The position numbers and the translations under genes are program-made. A stretch of DNA of 64,000 bases from Ananas comosus (taxonomy: Eukaryota > Streptophyta > Magnoliopsida > Poales > Bromeliaceae): contig NC_033632.1 in assembly GCF_001540865.1 (NCBI RefSeq), positions 30,188 through 94,187 of the forward strand, given 5' to 3'. Under the pieces are notes generated by a model. The model did no database searches. It saw only the letters and a program-made list of their open reading frames with translations, and had not been told where the DNA came from. Shown here one piece after another: positions 50,397-62,264 of this stretch. Position 1 is the stretch's first letter. Every line of letters begins with the position of its first letter.

Positions 50397-50922
50397 AAAT
50401 ATATGATTTTGCAATGATATATTGGATAGCCATTCATTCATAATTATCCTTTGGTTAATTTGTGGAAGAACAATTTGAATTAGCACACAATGTCTCTTAC
50501 TTATCTGTTACAGAGAGGGAGCAATCACCAGGTATACATTTTTTTAAAAAAAAATTTGAAAATGAACATCCATAGTATGACTTTGTATGGGAAATCACCA
50601 AGTGCATATTATAAGAATCTCAGGAAATGGAAGTCCCAGCCCTTCCATCCTGATCGAGATTTAGCTTCTTACACACAAATAATTATCCTCTATTGATGTT
50701 TGGTCACATGAATTATATATATTGTATATTTTATAGCCTATGATTCAACTTTCAGGTAGATTTTAATGGGTTATTCTGGTGCAGGGAATTGCCAAATCTG
50801 TTGGTGATTGGTATTTTGATCGAGCTGAAGTGAAGGCCATTGATTGCCCGTACCCTTGTGACAAGACCTGTCACAATCTTCAATTCGGCCAATTTGGCGA
50901 GGATCCTAATTCCTTGGATTAG
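44334..50922 (+). CDS. Pectin acetylesterase (CE13 family)
   Basis: Removes acetyl groups from pectin in the cell wall. Twelve exons: 44334-44532, 46160-46242, 46331-46460, 46568-46641, 46815-46901, 46998-47122, 47316-47376, 49078-49131, 49237-49314, 49497-49602, 50013-50158 and 50785-50922. They are in phase and give 426 aa. A hydrophobic signal peptide ([15 protein letters not shown]) starts the protein. Conserved blocks are [29 protein letters not shown] and the nucleophile GCSAGG (Ser about 198), with Asp294 in NAAYDVW and His361 in SCFSHCQ completing the likely triad. Residues about 30-42 are a Val-Gly repeat from a GGGGTA minisatellite (44418-44454). An 18-bp segment (50515-50532) bounded by AG and GT could be an optional microexon but is not needed for the conserved frame. 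Confidence 0.95.
48183..48268. mobile_element. Fragment of the hAT-type foldback family in a pectin acetylesterase intron
   Basis: TTTCGAGTCGAATATGAGTT, GGCTCGTGAACCGCGAGC and GAATTGCCATCCCCA match the right terminal region of the element at 41532-42797 (GAGCCGAACACGAGC... GATTGCCACCCCTA) with many substitutions. No opposite end was found; it lies in the 1.7-kb intron 7. Confidence 0.6.
50336..50392. repeat. (TA)n microsatellite in a pectin acetylesterase intron
   Basis: A perfect TA run of about 57 bp lies in the last intron of the gene, with no element embedded in it. Confidence 0.95.
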
Positions 50923-53329
50923 ATTCTCTAACTTATTGCCCTATTTAAGTAATCAAAAGACAATAAAAACACAAGAAACAAGAGAATTTCTCTTGCTTGT
51001 GCAAATTATATATCTTTCCGTTGTTCTCCAAATGGTCGTCCCTCCGCTAAGCTCGTTTGATGCCTTTTTATCTTCTTGCTAATTAATCATTACTAGCTTT
51101 TCCGGGTACAGCCTTGTTCTTTTGTTCTTTTGTGTTGCTACCTTATCTCCTTTGCATCTTATAGATACAAGTATTTGCTTTGCGCAGTCGATTATTACAA
51201 TCAAGAGAAAAAAAACGATTGGGTTATTAAGGCTAGTTAGAGAAACTGGCTCTACAAATGGTTGTACATTTGCAAATTTGCAAGTAACACAGATATCGAA
51301 ACAAGCCTTATTTCAGTATTTCCGTACGAAGACAAATTTTGTGCAATTGTGACTTATCAATTGATTAGACCTGATTTATAGTTGATTCGTACAAATTAAG
51401 AATCTTACTTATAGAACCAGAACAGATCGGAGGAACAGGATTCATATATTATAGCTAGCCCTAAATATATTTGGGGCCAAAATCATTCAGAAAGAACTCC
51501 CATTGCGCATGCTGCTGCTACTCTCGATTCATTCAGAAACAACTCCCATTGCGTATGCTACTACTCTCCTCTTGATCAATGTAAAATTTTACATGCACTC
51601 ATATGTTAAAACTTGGTAAGGTAGACAATTCAATATTGAGAATATTCAGGGAAAAGTAGATGTGAGAAGAAAAAGACAACACTGGTTGCGCCTTTGCCTT
51701 TGCCTTTGTGCTGGGTATTTAAAAGTGTTTCTTCTTGCATTGCTATACTCCTCACATAGATTTTCAGATGGCAGACTTTGTTCTACCGGGAGTTAACATT
51801 TGAATTCCAAACTCAAATTATTATATATGTAAAGGAATAGTATTTATTATCTGTTTCAATGTCTTGGAGTTTAAAGGTGGTAGGCGTAATATTTCTACAT
51901 ATATGCTAGCTCCATTCTATATATATAATACTGCTAAACCATTAACGGAAGGTTACAAAACAAATGGAAAGAGCTAAACTGGAATCAAATTTCTTCCCTC
52001 TTCTTTTTTTCTTTTTTTTTTTTTTTCTTTTTTGTTTGAGAGAGAGAAAATTCCCAACTAATTTGATCCATTAAAACCACAGGAAAAGATTTGGCACTAA
52101 ATCTCACCATGCAACTAATTAATAGTCATCCATGGGGATTCCCTTAAAAGCAACAAGTTCAAAACTAGAAAGACTAACTCCCCTGATCGAAGAGAGGATC
52201 CAAACACTACTCTCAAATCTCAATGGATGATATACAAAATTAAATCCAGTGGAGCTAGCCAGCAACTACTTGACGCACGCACGCACGCATTCATGCGCGT
52301 ATGTACTCTGGACATTAATACATGCATGCGGCGTGCTGTGACTTATTTACAGAGAAGAGCAATTAAGCACGCTGCAGACGCTGCACCGCCACTGCTTGGA
52401 TCAGGCGCGGCAGCTGCGATCGGGTTGGTGGTTGGACCTGTCGAGGATGGACCACATCACGCGAACATCCTCGTATCCGCACGCCATGACCTCCCCATGA
52501 AGTATCATGCCATGCTGATCAGTTTTATGATGCCCTGCAACGGCGACAGCAGCAGCAGCAGCAGCAGCAGCAACGCTTGTTAATGGTTGGTTGCTCCATA
52601 TAGCTATTGTATTTAAGCACTCCCATACCGACAATATATACAGCTTGTGCCAGAGGCCAGGCCTATATATATTTATTTATAAAGGCGTACATGGCCGGCG
52701 GAGTACTCAAGTTTCAGCAGCAGCTCCCGCTGTCCGGGATGATGTATTCAAACTCCGGAGCAGCTAAAAGCGCTGATCACATTTTTAAATCTATGTTTTT
52801 CATTGCTTTTAGATCCGAAATTAATTCTTTGGAAGTGGATCTATAAGCTCATTCATGCTTTTCGCCTCGTATCCCGAATCTCTCTGTAGGTTTCCAAATT
52901 GGAGGAATTAATTAGCACTTTAGTTTACAAGTTTGGCTATGAAATAGCTAGGCACTATGTATGTTTGTATAGATATTAGATGAACCATGAATCAATTGCG
53001 ACGGATAGGTAGATATAGATTGTTGGTTAATTTGTTTGTAGCAGTAAGTAGGTGCGTACCAGCAGCTGTACTCTGGGACTTGCTGCGATCTCTGTTGGGT
53101 GAGCTGAAGAGGGACGAGCAAGCCTTTCTAAATGGAGAAGTGATGGTGCGAACCCATGAACCACCCATGTATATGATCTCCTCTTCTTCTTCTTCTCCTT
53201 CTTACTGTTCTTAGATTCAGATTCCGACTCTGCCCAGTACCAGTAGGAGTAGCAGCGGCAGTGGCGGAACGAATCGATTCACAAGCTCTACCTACCTTCT
53301 CCGCACTTGTGACTGAGTATATCTATGTG

Positions 53330-53408
<79 letters not shown>

Positions 53409-53829
53409 GAGGGGAACCAAATCGATAGATCGATCGATCGATCGAAGGAGGAAGTGTATAGGGGGGGTGGTGGAGGCAAGGAGTATGAGGCAAGATCGTG
53501 AGTTAAGTTCTCTCTCGAGATTACATGAGATGAGATGAGATCAGAGACATGAGACGCGCACACTTTCAAGCCATATGCTTCACATTATTCCCGATGAGTT
53601 TACACCGGGCCGGCGTGCTATCAATTATAACTACTTTTTTATATATTCTTAATGTATGGCTATCTGACATGCACGACGTCTGAAAAACAGTAAATAAAAA
53701 AAAAAAGACAAAACACAAACAAATGCAGTCCAATTAATCTTGCGCGTAAAAAACTAAAAAGCCTTGCATAACATCGAGACGTATATTTTAATGCGGCTAT
53801 TCATGGGAAATATATCGCTGTGCTCTCAA

Positions 53830-53864
<35 letters not shown>

Positions 53865-53979
53865 AATAATAATGTAGTTCGTTTGGCTGTAGGCTTTTTT
53901 TAACTCTTTTACATGGTACCGAAGTTAAGGTTTAATATTTTTTATTTCGAGTCCTAAACCCAAGAAGCAAATAATAGTT

Positions 53980-54024
<45 letters not shown>

Positions 54025-54037
54025 GTAGTAGTAATAC

Positions 54038-54068
<31 letters not shown>

Positions 54069-55735
54069 AAAAGAAAAGGACAAAGCTCCAAAGGGTAAAG
54101 AAATTAGCTATGGGCAGTTATCCTTGGTCTCGTCGATGTCGGCAGCCAACCTCGGCAACATCGGTTTACTTACGGCATCGTCTATTTTTCTACGAATTGA
54201 GTCCACTGCACGAGGTATTTGGTTCCCAAACCTGTCTTGACTTCCTTTGGTATTGCAGACGGCATGTATTCCATAAGTATGATATAAATTAAATGTGTGT
54301 ACATCGATTCCATCAAATTGTAATTTTGTATAATTTTATTGAAAAAATACAAATAAAAAATATATAAAAATATGTATAGTATAGTAAGAACTACAGCAGG
54401 TTGAATTGAAATTAACAATATAATATAAATATAAAGAGTAGGGCTATTGTGCTTTTAATTTCTTAACCATTCGCAAATTTTGTACGCTAAATTTAATTAT
54501 TTTGCTTAATAAATGAACCAGTACCTCTTTCTCAAAAAAAAAAACCATTCACAAATTTTGATGATCAATGGTTAGGACGAGAAAAAAAAAAAAAATTAAA
54601 AAGAAGAAAATTTAAGATACTCAATTTCTCTCCAAGTCAATGGATCCAATTCGATCTCAGAATGTGATTCATTCGTCTCGAACCTATCCTCCTCTACATT
54701 AGCCGAACTGAAGGCTGGACTGTGCAGGTAGGGTCAAAATGAAGGCAAAATAGCTCAGAATGGGTTCATTATCATTCGACAACCCAACCCAGCCTCAACA
54801 TATATGGGCCGAGTTGAATTAACACGATTAAACCTAATGTAAGCTGTAATTTGAAGTAATGACGAGAAATCTTCACTCTCTCTAGAGTCAAGGGGATTGT
54901 TTAATATCCAAGTTGCGTGAGCTAATTATTTGTACCACATCTGGAAAAAAAAAAAAAAAAGAAGAAGAAGAAATTTATGTATAAAACTCAACAAAATTAC
55001 CGGAGGTTTTAACGATCGGGTTCAAAAGACTGAATATTAATTGTTAATGCCATTTGAGAGAAATATATAAACGGATTAAAACTCCATTGATAATAACGCA
55101 AATTATCACGCCCATTGGAGAGAACGAAAGTGGCCGCACAAGTTATACAACGAAGCCATAAACTGGACGAGACATAGGTGCGTATTGAGATTTGAGGCTC
55201 TAGTTGCTTTCTTTCTTCTTTCTCTTTGTCCATTGCTTCTCCTATTCCATCACCTATTTATTGTACGTACTATATTTCTATTAATTTCTTTTAAGATCTA
55301 ATGTTTAATTTGTACTCCTTTTTATAATACATAAAAACCTTTCATAGGAAATCGCCCTATTTATCGATGTTAATCTTTTGAGGGTCGTTACCGGTGCTTT
55401 CTCATGGCACTTTGTAACATTCACATGATCCCTACACATGATCCCTACACATGACCTATCATCACCTACTATATAAATTAATGTAGAGTAAGAGATGTAA
55501 TCTCCAGCTTAAATTAAGTAAAAGGTTAAGGCCTACTCGATTCAATTATTTTGCATCAGATGGAAGGTCTTTTGGACAAGTGGCAATGTATGATTCGAGT
55601 TGTAAGATTACCTTCTACAACTAGCTAGCAAGAGTTGTATATATATATATATATATATATATAGGGGCCCTCCCGTGCATATTATTCTTTTCTTTTCATA
55701 TAAAAAGAAAATGTATTGGCACTAGGACGGTAGGA

Positions 55736-55794
<59 letters not shown>

Positions 55795-56498
55795 CACAAC
55801 TTGTGTGCTATTTTCATTGTAAGTCAATTAAATAAAGGAGGTCCAGTAAATATTATTTGGCGTGCAGAGGGGGGATGAACTGAACTGAACTGAACTGAAG
55901 TGAACTGAACTGAAGTGAGGAGGCTCAAACTCTCACTGCGGCTTGGGCGGCAAAATGCTCACCTTCTTATGATTGACACGTTCGGACTCCCGTCGTCGTC
56001 GAATTAATAACAATATATATATATATTGTGACAGCATGAATCAATGACTGAAAAAATGAGAGAGATCCGCGGCCACTTTTGTCTCTCAGGCCTTTTTGAA
56101 GACCCAAGTGCATGTTACTTAATTGTCATCAATTAATAATTAATCTACTCATTTTTCTCACAAGAAGCACGAGAACGGCAAGGAAATTAAAGTGGTGGTT
56201 TTGGGAGACCACGGTATTGGCCCTTGGCCTATCTCGATCGGAAGAATTTAATCGGATTTAGCTAGACGAGGCAATTGCTGTCTCAACTAATCGTTCGTGA
56301 CTCGTGGTGACTGATATTATAATGTAATGGAGAAATTAATCACTACACTAACCGCCCCTAACGGCGTGAAGAGTTCATTGTAGTCGTCAGCTCCACGGAA
56401 GAGGCTAGGACGATTTTTGGGTCAGCCTTTGGGCCGTAAGCTTGGCCCCTTAGCAGAAATCTTTCACACTGGAACCTCCTGCTGCTGCTGCTTTTGAA
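50923..56498. other. Long intergenic region without a recognised gene
   Basis: Starts with the pectin acetylesterase 3' UTR. It holds TA microsatellites (about 53336-53388, 55638-55662 and 55738-55791), a GATC repeat at about 53430-53444, a (TAA)n run at about 53981-54060, poly-T at 53830-53860 and a (GAACT)n run at about 55876-55915. A short minus-strand frame at 52401-52634 includes GYEDVRVMWSILDRS but matches no family I recognise. Other open frames are low-complexity or lack conserved blocks. Confidence 0.5.
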
Positions 56499-56513
56499 AT
56501 ACTAGACTAAATT

Positions 56514-56677
56514 ATTATTATTATTATTATTTTTGAGAGATAGGTAGTGCGCTACCCGCTTCATTTATTTTATTTAGAAATAAACTTAGCTGAAAATATG
56601 AATCAAGTAGGATTTGAACTTGGGATCTCAGATACCAACCACCAAAACCTTTGCTACTTGCTCTAGGGCCGGTCGGT
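56514..56677 (-). mobile_element. tRNA-derived SINE, copy C
   Basis: A minus-strand copy of the family, with a B-box (AAGTTCAAATCCT) and a tail made of (AAT)n. A 15-bp target duplication with one mismatch flanks it (ATACTAGACTAAATT at 56499-56513; ATACTGGACTAAATT at 56678-56692). Its body aligns with copies A and B from end to end. Confidence 0.9.
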
Positions 56678-56692
56678 ATACTGGACTAAATT

Positions 56693-57979
56693 TTGAACGT
56701 GTAGCTTCTGGTGCAATGCTATCTTGTACATCCAAAACGTGTATGTGTATTTTACATTCTATTTATTTAAATGTTAATATTTTAATACTAGCATTATTAA
56801 ATTTTTTATTATTAAAAGTATTTTTAAAAAATATCTAAATTCTTGGATTTGAAAATTTTATAAGCAGCAATCTTTTTCTTTTTTTTTTTCCCTAGCTATG
56901 AGAAATAATATTTTCGGTACAGAAAGAAGAAAAAAAAAAAAGAAAAAGAAAATTCTGGTAAACTATTTGAGATTATTTTTACCGGCTACATGGTAGCTTA
57001 TTGCAATTTTCATCCCCCCTGAGCGAATTATTATTATTATTATTATTATTTTGAATGCAATTTTTATATAATATAGTAGAACGAGAAATAAATTGCTTGC
57101 ACTCTTTATACTCAAGTATTTATTTAACAAACAAAAAATAAAAATAATTTTTTCTTTCTTTTTTGGCTGCTTTTAATTTTTGTAAATAGTTCTCATTCAT
57201 CAACCCTTCCGAACACACTATAGACTAATCAACTACCACAGTAAGAGGAACTCCTTGCTGCTTATATATCTAATAATATAAAATTTGTGTTAAAACCAAA
57301 AGAGACAACGATTCCAAATAGGATCTAAATATAAAACGTTAAATCCAAAAGTGTCTTTGTTTGTTTAATTAATAAATATCTGAATGTTGTACTGTTTCAC
57401 TGCTGCCGCCCAATTTCCTCAATTTATCAGAGAGATTTAGTGCTCATCACCAGTTTGGTGGGTCGTAGGGGTTTTCATTTCTAATTGAAGGAGCTTCTGC
57501 CTCTGAGAATTGAAAAGAGCCGAGTATTTCGGCCAAACGATAAAGCAGCACTGTATAAATTCGGTATAATGGATGAATTCGAATTGTCCAAACTAGCTGA
57601 AATAACTAAGCTAGGTAAGCCGTAATAATTAATCAACCATAGAAATGTGCATTATTTTATATTATATCGTCGAGTCTTTTTAGAAATCAAAGCAGAAGAA
57701 ATATTAAAATTCATTCAGAAGCCTAGATGAATGAAATTAATCCTTGTCGGCGGTCTTGATATGAATCATGCATGAATGACTAATTAAAATGATCGAGTAT
57801 CGGCAAATGTTGAGAGAATCTTAAATTTGAAAGTGATGATTTAAGTAAAATTACTTGTCAAGTCCTTGCGGGACTCGTCTTCCTGCGCGAAATAATCAAA
57901 TCTGTCTCTCCACTTGCTTGTCCGGATCTACAATTAAACCTGTCTCTCCACTTACTTGTCCGGATCTACTTGTTTTATG

Positions 57980-58011
<32 letters not shown>

Positions 58012-58432
58012 TGTGAGTGTGTTTGAGCAACGTTGTATTTAATTTATCACTTGAGAGGGTAGATGAATACAGCCGAATTAATAGCACATTATTATTTGAG
58101 AGCGAATAAATACAATTAAATTATCCATAGAAGATGAAGGCCGCAAATATACATAAATCTCTAGCCGTCCAAGAGAGCGAACAGAAAAGTGCACCAAGCA
58201 GAGCAAAGCTACAAACAAAAATAAAAAATTACGAGCTCCTAAAAAACTACATTTATTATATATTTAGGAACTCAAAAAAACACTTGAGTACTTGACTTTG
58301 GCGTGCGCAATCTCGATACTAGCTAGTGAATACTTTCAGAAGATTCTGACAAATCTCGAAGAATAATTTTGTTCAGAGTTTGGATAATTGCAAAGCAGTA
58401 AACTGTCAGAAAATTCTAAGTAAATCATCCAA
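56693..58432. other. AT-rich intergenic region downstream of the NIMIN-like gene
   Basis: Contains poly-A/T tracts, an (ATT)n run at about 57028-57050 and a (GA)n run at about 57987-58010. A short direct repeat (AAACCTGTCTCTCCACTTRC TTGTCCGGATCTAC-like) lies at about 57900-57970. No gene was recognised. Confidence 0.5.
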
Positions 58433-58906
58433 TCAAAGAGCAAGACTAAGATCCAAACTTGCTCCGTCTTGAAGACGCTGTTCCAAATGATTCTCCTCAT
58501 CTTTCCTTAATTTTCCCTCCTCCTTTTCGTTGCCGGAGGGATGCTTGAAGTCCTCCAACTGGAAAGTCGGCCTCCACGTCGGCAGCGGAGGTGGCGGTGG
58601 CGGTGGCGGTGGCGGTGGCGGTGGCGCCTCCTCCTCCTCCGTCCTCAACCTTTTGCTGCTTGCGCTGCCACCGGCGTCCCCATGCTGCCGCCTAAAGAGG
58701 TCCTTCAGAGCTCTTAAGTTCCCGAGCAGCGCAGAGAACTTGTCCATCTCTTCACCTAATTCCTCCTCCTCTTCACGTTTTCCCGCAGCTTTCCCTTTCG
58801 CGGCGCATGGATAATTAGGACCTGTTGCGGCGGCCGCCCCTGCTGCCGATCTCTTTCTACTACTCTCGTAACTCTCCTCTTCCATGTCGATCAACGCCGA
58901 GTTCAT
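58433..58906 (-). CDS. NIMIN/NRR-like NPR1-interacting repressor
   Basis: An intronless small acidic protein of about 157 aa if it starts at 58906 (MNSALIDMEEE), or 150 aa from 58885; a still earlier ATG at 58945 lies in a TA repeat and is unlikely. Seen in order: a basic SSRKRSAAG segment, an acidic stretch, DKFSALLGNLRALKDLFRR, a 13-proline run, WRPTFQLEDF, and a C-terminal EAR-type repression motif (LDLSLAL) at the stop. The W-x-P-x-F-x-x-E-D-F block with a preceding NPR1-binding-like helix and an EAR end is the pattern of NIMIN proteins and rice NRR, nuclear regulators that bind NPR1 and dampen salicylic-acid defence. The assignment rests on short motifs, so it is less certain than the enzyme genes. 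Confidence 0.8.
   Translation of the reverse strand: MNSALIDMEEESYESSRKRSAAGAAAATGPNYPCAAKGKAAGKREEEEELGEEMDKFSALLGNLRALKDLFRRQHGDAGGSASSKRLRTEEEEAPPPPPPPPPPPPPLPTWRPTFQLEDFKHPSGNEKEEGKLRKDEENHLEQRLQDGASLDLSLAL
58585..58626 (-). repeat. (GGTGGC)n coding repeat giving a polyproline run
   Basis: The GGTGGC hexamer, repeated about seven times on the plus strand, encodes consecutive prolines on the minus strand in the NIMIN-like gene. It is likely to vary in length between alleles without breaking the frame. Confidence 0.9.
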
Positions 58907-58987
58907 CAACGTGCGTACGTATATATATATATATATATGTAACACTACCTTCTCCTTCTCCTTTTTATTCTGTTCGTCTTAGAAGAA

Positions 58988-58989
<2 letters not shown>

Positions 58990-59031
<42 letters not shown>
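58990..59031 (-). repeat. (GA)n microsatellite in the NIMIN-like 5' leader
   Basis: About 42 bp of GA (CT on the coding strand) lie less than 100 bp upstream of the start codon, probably within the transcribed leader. TATA-like sequence lies further upstream, near 59098-59118. Confidence 0.8.
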
Positions 59032-59038
<7 letters not shown>

Positions 59039-59114
59039 AGGGAGGAGAAGAGATGTACCGCACGGCGTTCTCTCGCCCCAGGCTAGCTATATAGGTGTAT
59101 ATATTTTTATATAT

Positions 59115-60190
59115 ATGTATGTAGCGTCGATCACTCGGCCTTTTTTTGGGGCGCGCGAGACATGTATATATATGTGTGTCTGTGTGTGCGTGTGTTTCGT
59201 GCGATCGAAGGCTCTTGATAAAAAGAAAAGCGGAGGAGCACTGATGACGCCGGCCCACGAATTCCACACCAGCAGAGGGCTCATTTATTTATTTATGATG
59301 GAAGTTGGTTCCTTTCTCTGGGTTGGCGCGGCGTGTCATCATCCGTCCTTTGACGGAACCGCCCTTCTTTCAACTTCTCTTTCCATGCCCTGCACATGCG
59401 TCGGCACCAAACTAGCTAGGTCCAATCCAATGCTCAATTCCTTTGTCGGTCGTACCTAGCGCAGGTTAAATTTTAAATTCTAATTTATTTATATTTTTAA
59501 TTAAATTTATTTTTAAATTAAATAAGTGAGGTGGATAACATATTTTTTATTTTTTTTTTATTTTTTTGATGGAGAAATAACTCACATGAGATAATCACTA
59601 TGCCCTTCAATTGTTATGGCTAATAACCTGATATATTGCTAGCTTTGTTACAAAGTTTGATAGATTTTTTTTGAATAGAAGGCAATATTATAAATGATCA
59701 TCCAGAGCATTTTCTTTTCAATAAAGTGAAGCTGGAACGTCTGAATTGAATTTTACAAAAAAAGAAAAAAATTGAATAACCACCATGTAATTTTATCAAG
59801 TTCAATTGTTGGAAAAGGTCTTCTACGAAAATAATATATCTAATAAAAAACTTCCGCATTGCAGAAACAAATAGATCAAATTTTTTTATTTGAATCGTAT
59901 TTTATTTTGAATATTATTATATTATTACTTATTAAATTTTTTATCATTTTAATTATATTTGGTAAGATAAATTTTATTTAGTACATATCTTCTGTATATA
60001 TGGTGGTGCATTTTTTCTTTTTTTCCAAAAAAAAGAATTGTTTGGATAAGAGAATTATCTAATTAATTATTGAAACAGGAGGAGGAGATGGGCATTGGTG
60101 GAAAAGAGATGTAATTGAGTTGTGGGGTTTGTGGCTGGGTTGGGTCGGTTTCAACGGACTCGACTCAGCAAGGAAATTGTGCCGTCTAAG
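59115..60190. other. Upstream region of the NIMIN-like gene
   Basis: Contains TG-rich DNA (59170-59195). A strongly decayed SINE-like stretch lies at about 59470-59555 (ATTCTAATTTATTTATATTT; AAATAAGTGAGGTGGATAAC), followed by poly-T and AT-rich DNA. No coding sequence was recognised. Confidence 0.45.
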
Positions 60191-60194
60191 TTAT

Positions 60195-60258
60195 TGACGC
60201 CAGCACGATTTGGCTGACGTGTATGAGTGTATCTGTGACGTCATACCTGCTGACGTCA
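60195..60258. promoter_or_regulatory. Cluster of TGACG (as-1-like) sites upstream of the NIMIN-like gene
   Basis: Four TGACG cores occur in 64 bp: 60195, 60215 (TGACGTG), 60236 and 60251 (both perfect TGACGTCA palindromes). TGA-class bZIP factors bind this motif, and as-1-like elements mediate salicylic-acid induction. The cluster lies about 1.3 kb upstream of the NIMIN-like start codon. Its control of that gene is inferred. Confidence 0.6.
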
Positions 60259-60410
60259 CAGCAGTTGCCTGACTCTCAGGATGCGCCGCCCATTAGAGGA
60301 CAGAGGGAAATTAATTCTAAGCAGACGTCCCCAAATACGATACGAATTCTATTCTCTCCCGGGAGACAATTTTGATTTTATTTTATAATACCGGCGTAAA
60401 ATTTATAATC

Positions 60411-60416
<6 letters not shown>

Positions 60417-60472
<56 letters not shown>
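60417..60472. repeat. (CA)n(TA)n compound microsatellite
   Basis: A CA run (about 60417-60446) passes directly into a TA run ending at the left border of the small element at 60473. Confidence 0.95.
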
Positions 60473-60700
60473 GAGTTGAGCTAAAATACTTATAAAAGTA
60501 TTATGTGAGTTGTGCTTTTGAGTTTTTAGTCATTAGATGGAGAGATGTGAGGTTGAGATGATGGTGGTAGATGGTGTTAGGTGGTGGTAGGTGAAATAGT
60601 GTTTGATCCAAGGGCTATTAGTAATCAAGTAGTAGATCCAATGACTAAAAACCTAATAGCATCATGGGGGTAATACTTGTAAAAATATTCTAGCTCAATT
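60473..60700 (+). mobile_element. TA-microsatellite-embedded short element, small family, copy 3
   Basis: About 228 bp with terminal inverted sequence (left GAGTTGAGCTAAAATACTTA; complement of the right end AATTGAGCTAGAATATTTTT), bounded by TA repeats. It shares CTTATAAAAGTATTATG, TTAGATGGAGAGATG and GGTTGAGATGATGG with copies 1 and 2. A second, partial copy of its right half follows at about 60795-60885. Confidence 0.75.
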
Positions 60701-61059
60701 ATATATATATATTATAATACATATATTCAAGCTCCCCACAAATTGATTTTAGTAGAATTGGTGGTCATTTGAAGACACGAAAAAGAGTATATTCAAGTAG
60801 TAATCCAATGAAACTAAAAACCTAATAGCATCATAGGAGGTAATAACTTGTAAAAATTATTTAGCTCAAATTATAATATAATATATATATATAAATGAAT
60901 ATATATATATATATATACTATCTCGCCACAATTGATTTATTAGTAGGATATTCGTTGTGCCATTTGAATACAGGAAACGATAATATCTTGTAGAAATAAT
61001 TCAGCCGAATCCTATGTATTGTAGCACAAGCTATACAGCTTCCAATCGGCCAGTGATTA

Positions 61060-62203
61060 CCTTAGGGGTTGGCCTCAGCTTTTAAAAAAGCGCTTTTTGG
61101 CTGAAAAATAATTTCGCTAATAGAGCGCGTTTGTAACTCACTTTTATAATAAATAAAAATCTGATCTGGCTTTTATGCCCATAGATAACTGTATTGAAAG
61201 CTCAAGAATCAGAAGCGAAAAAGCTGGCTTCTGAAAATCTGATTATGATTTTGAATTAAAACTTCATTTTTATTTTATTTTAATTCAAAATATTTAAATT
61301 TAATCTTATTTTATTTCAATTCAAATTTCAATTCCATTTGATTTCAAATTTCAAAATTATTTAATTCAAAATTAAAATTTCAAATTTCATCAAATATATA
61401 ATTTTTAATTCAAATATAATTTAAAATTTTAAAATTATAAAATTTAAATTTTAATATTCAAATTTTAAATTTAAATAATCAAATTAATTTAAAAATATCA
61501 AATTTTAAATTTTACATATTCAAATTTAAATGAAATGTAAATATCAACATTTTAAATTTAAATTTTTAATTCATAATATTTTACATTAAAATTAAATTTA
61601 ATTTAAAATTTAAATTATTTTAAATATTAATATTTATTTTTAATATTCCAATAATTATTTATATTTTTACATTAAATTTAAGTAAATATTTAAAATTCAA
61701 ATTTTTAAATTTAGATTATATTTAATTAAATTTAAATTTCAAAATTTTTAATTTAGATTAAATTTTAAAAATTTAATTCTAAATTTAAAAAGTTGAATTT
61801 TAATTAAATATATTTTTTATATATTAATTTTTATATTCTAAAATTTATAAATTATATATTATTTTTTAATTTATATTTATATTTTTAAATTTAAATTTTA
61901 TAATTATTTAAATTTTGAAATTTAAAAATTAAATTATTTGAAATTTAAAAAATTTAATTTAATTTCAAAATTGAAATTTAATTTTAAATTTTTTAAAATA
62001 AAATTAATAAAAATATAATTTATGGCAAATATCAAAAAAAAAATTGTCAAACAATTTTTCAAATCACTTCAAAAAAAGTCACTCTAATCTAAACTCTTGG
62101 TCCAAATACTCTACAGCTTTAACCAAAATCACTCTCCAAACTAAATTATTTTTCAGAAATCACTTTTTCAGAAGCTAGCAAACATGGCCGATGCCAACTA
62201 AGG
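61060..62203. mobile_element. Foldback element with an extremely AT-rich core
   Basis: The outer sequences are inverted: left CCTTAGGGGTTGGCCTCAGC and complement of the right CCTTAGTTGGCATCGGCCAT, followed inside by matching GAAAAATAATTT and AGCTTCTGAAAA-like blocks. The core (about 61250-62030) consists almost only of A and T, arranged as countless variants of AAATTTAAATTT and AATTCAAAT. No target duplication was identified, so superfamily and exact ends are open. Confidence 0.5.
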
Positions 62204-62264
62204 GACCTCTTGACCTTTTTTTTTTTTTTTTTTCTCGTTCGGCTCTCTGAGGGCGGCCTTACTC

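Noticed and set aside
52401..52634. Minus-strand frame with GYEDVRVMWSILDRS, a possible small-protein gene
   Set aside because: Short, with a poly-Ala tract from a GCT/AGC repeat. I cannot match it to a named family, and no supporting exon structure is visible.
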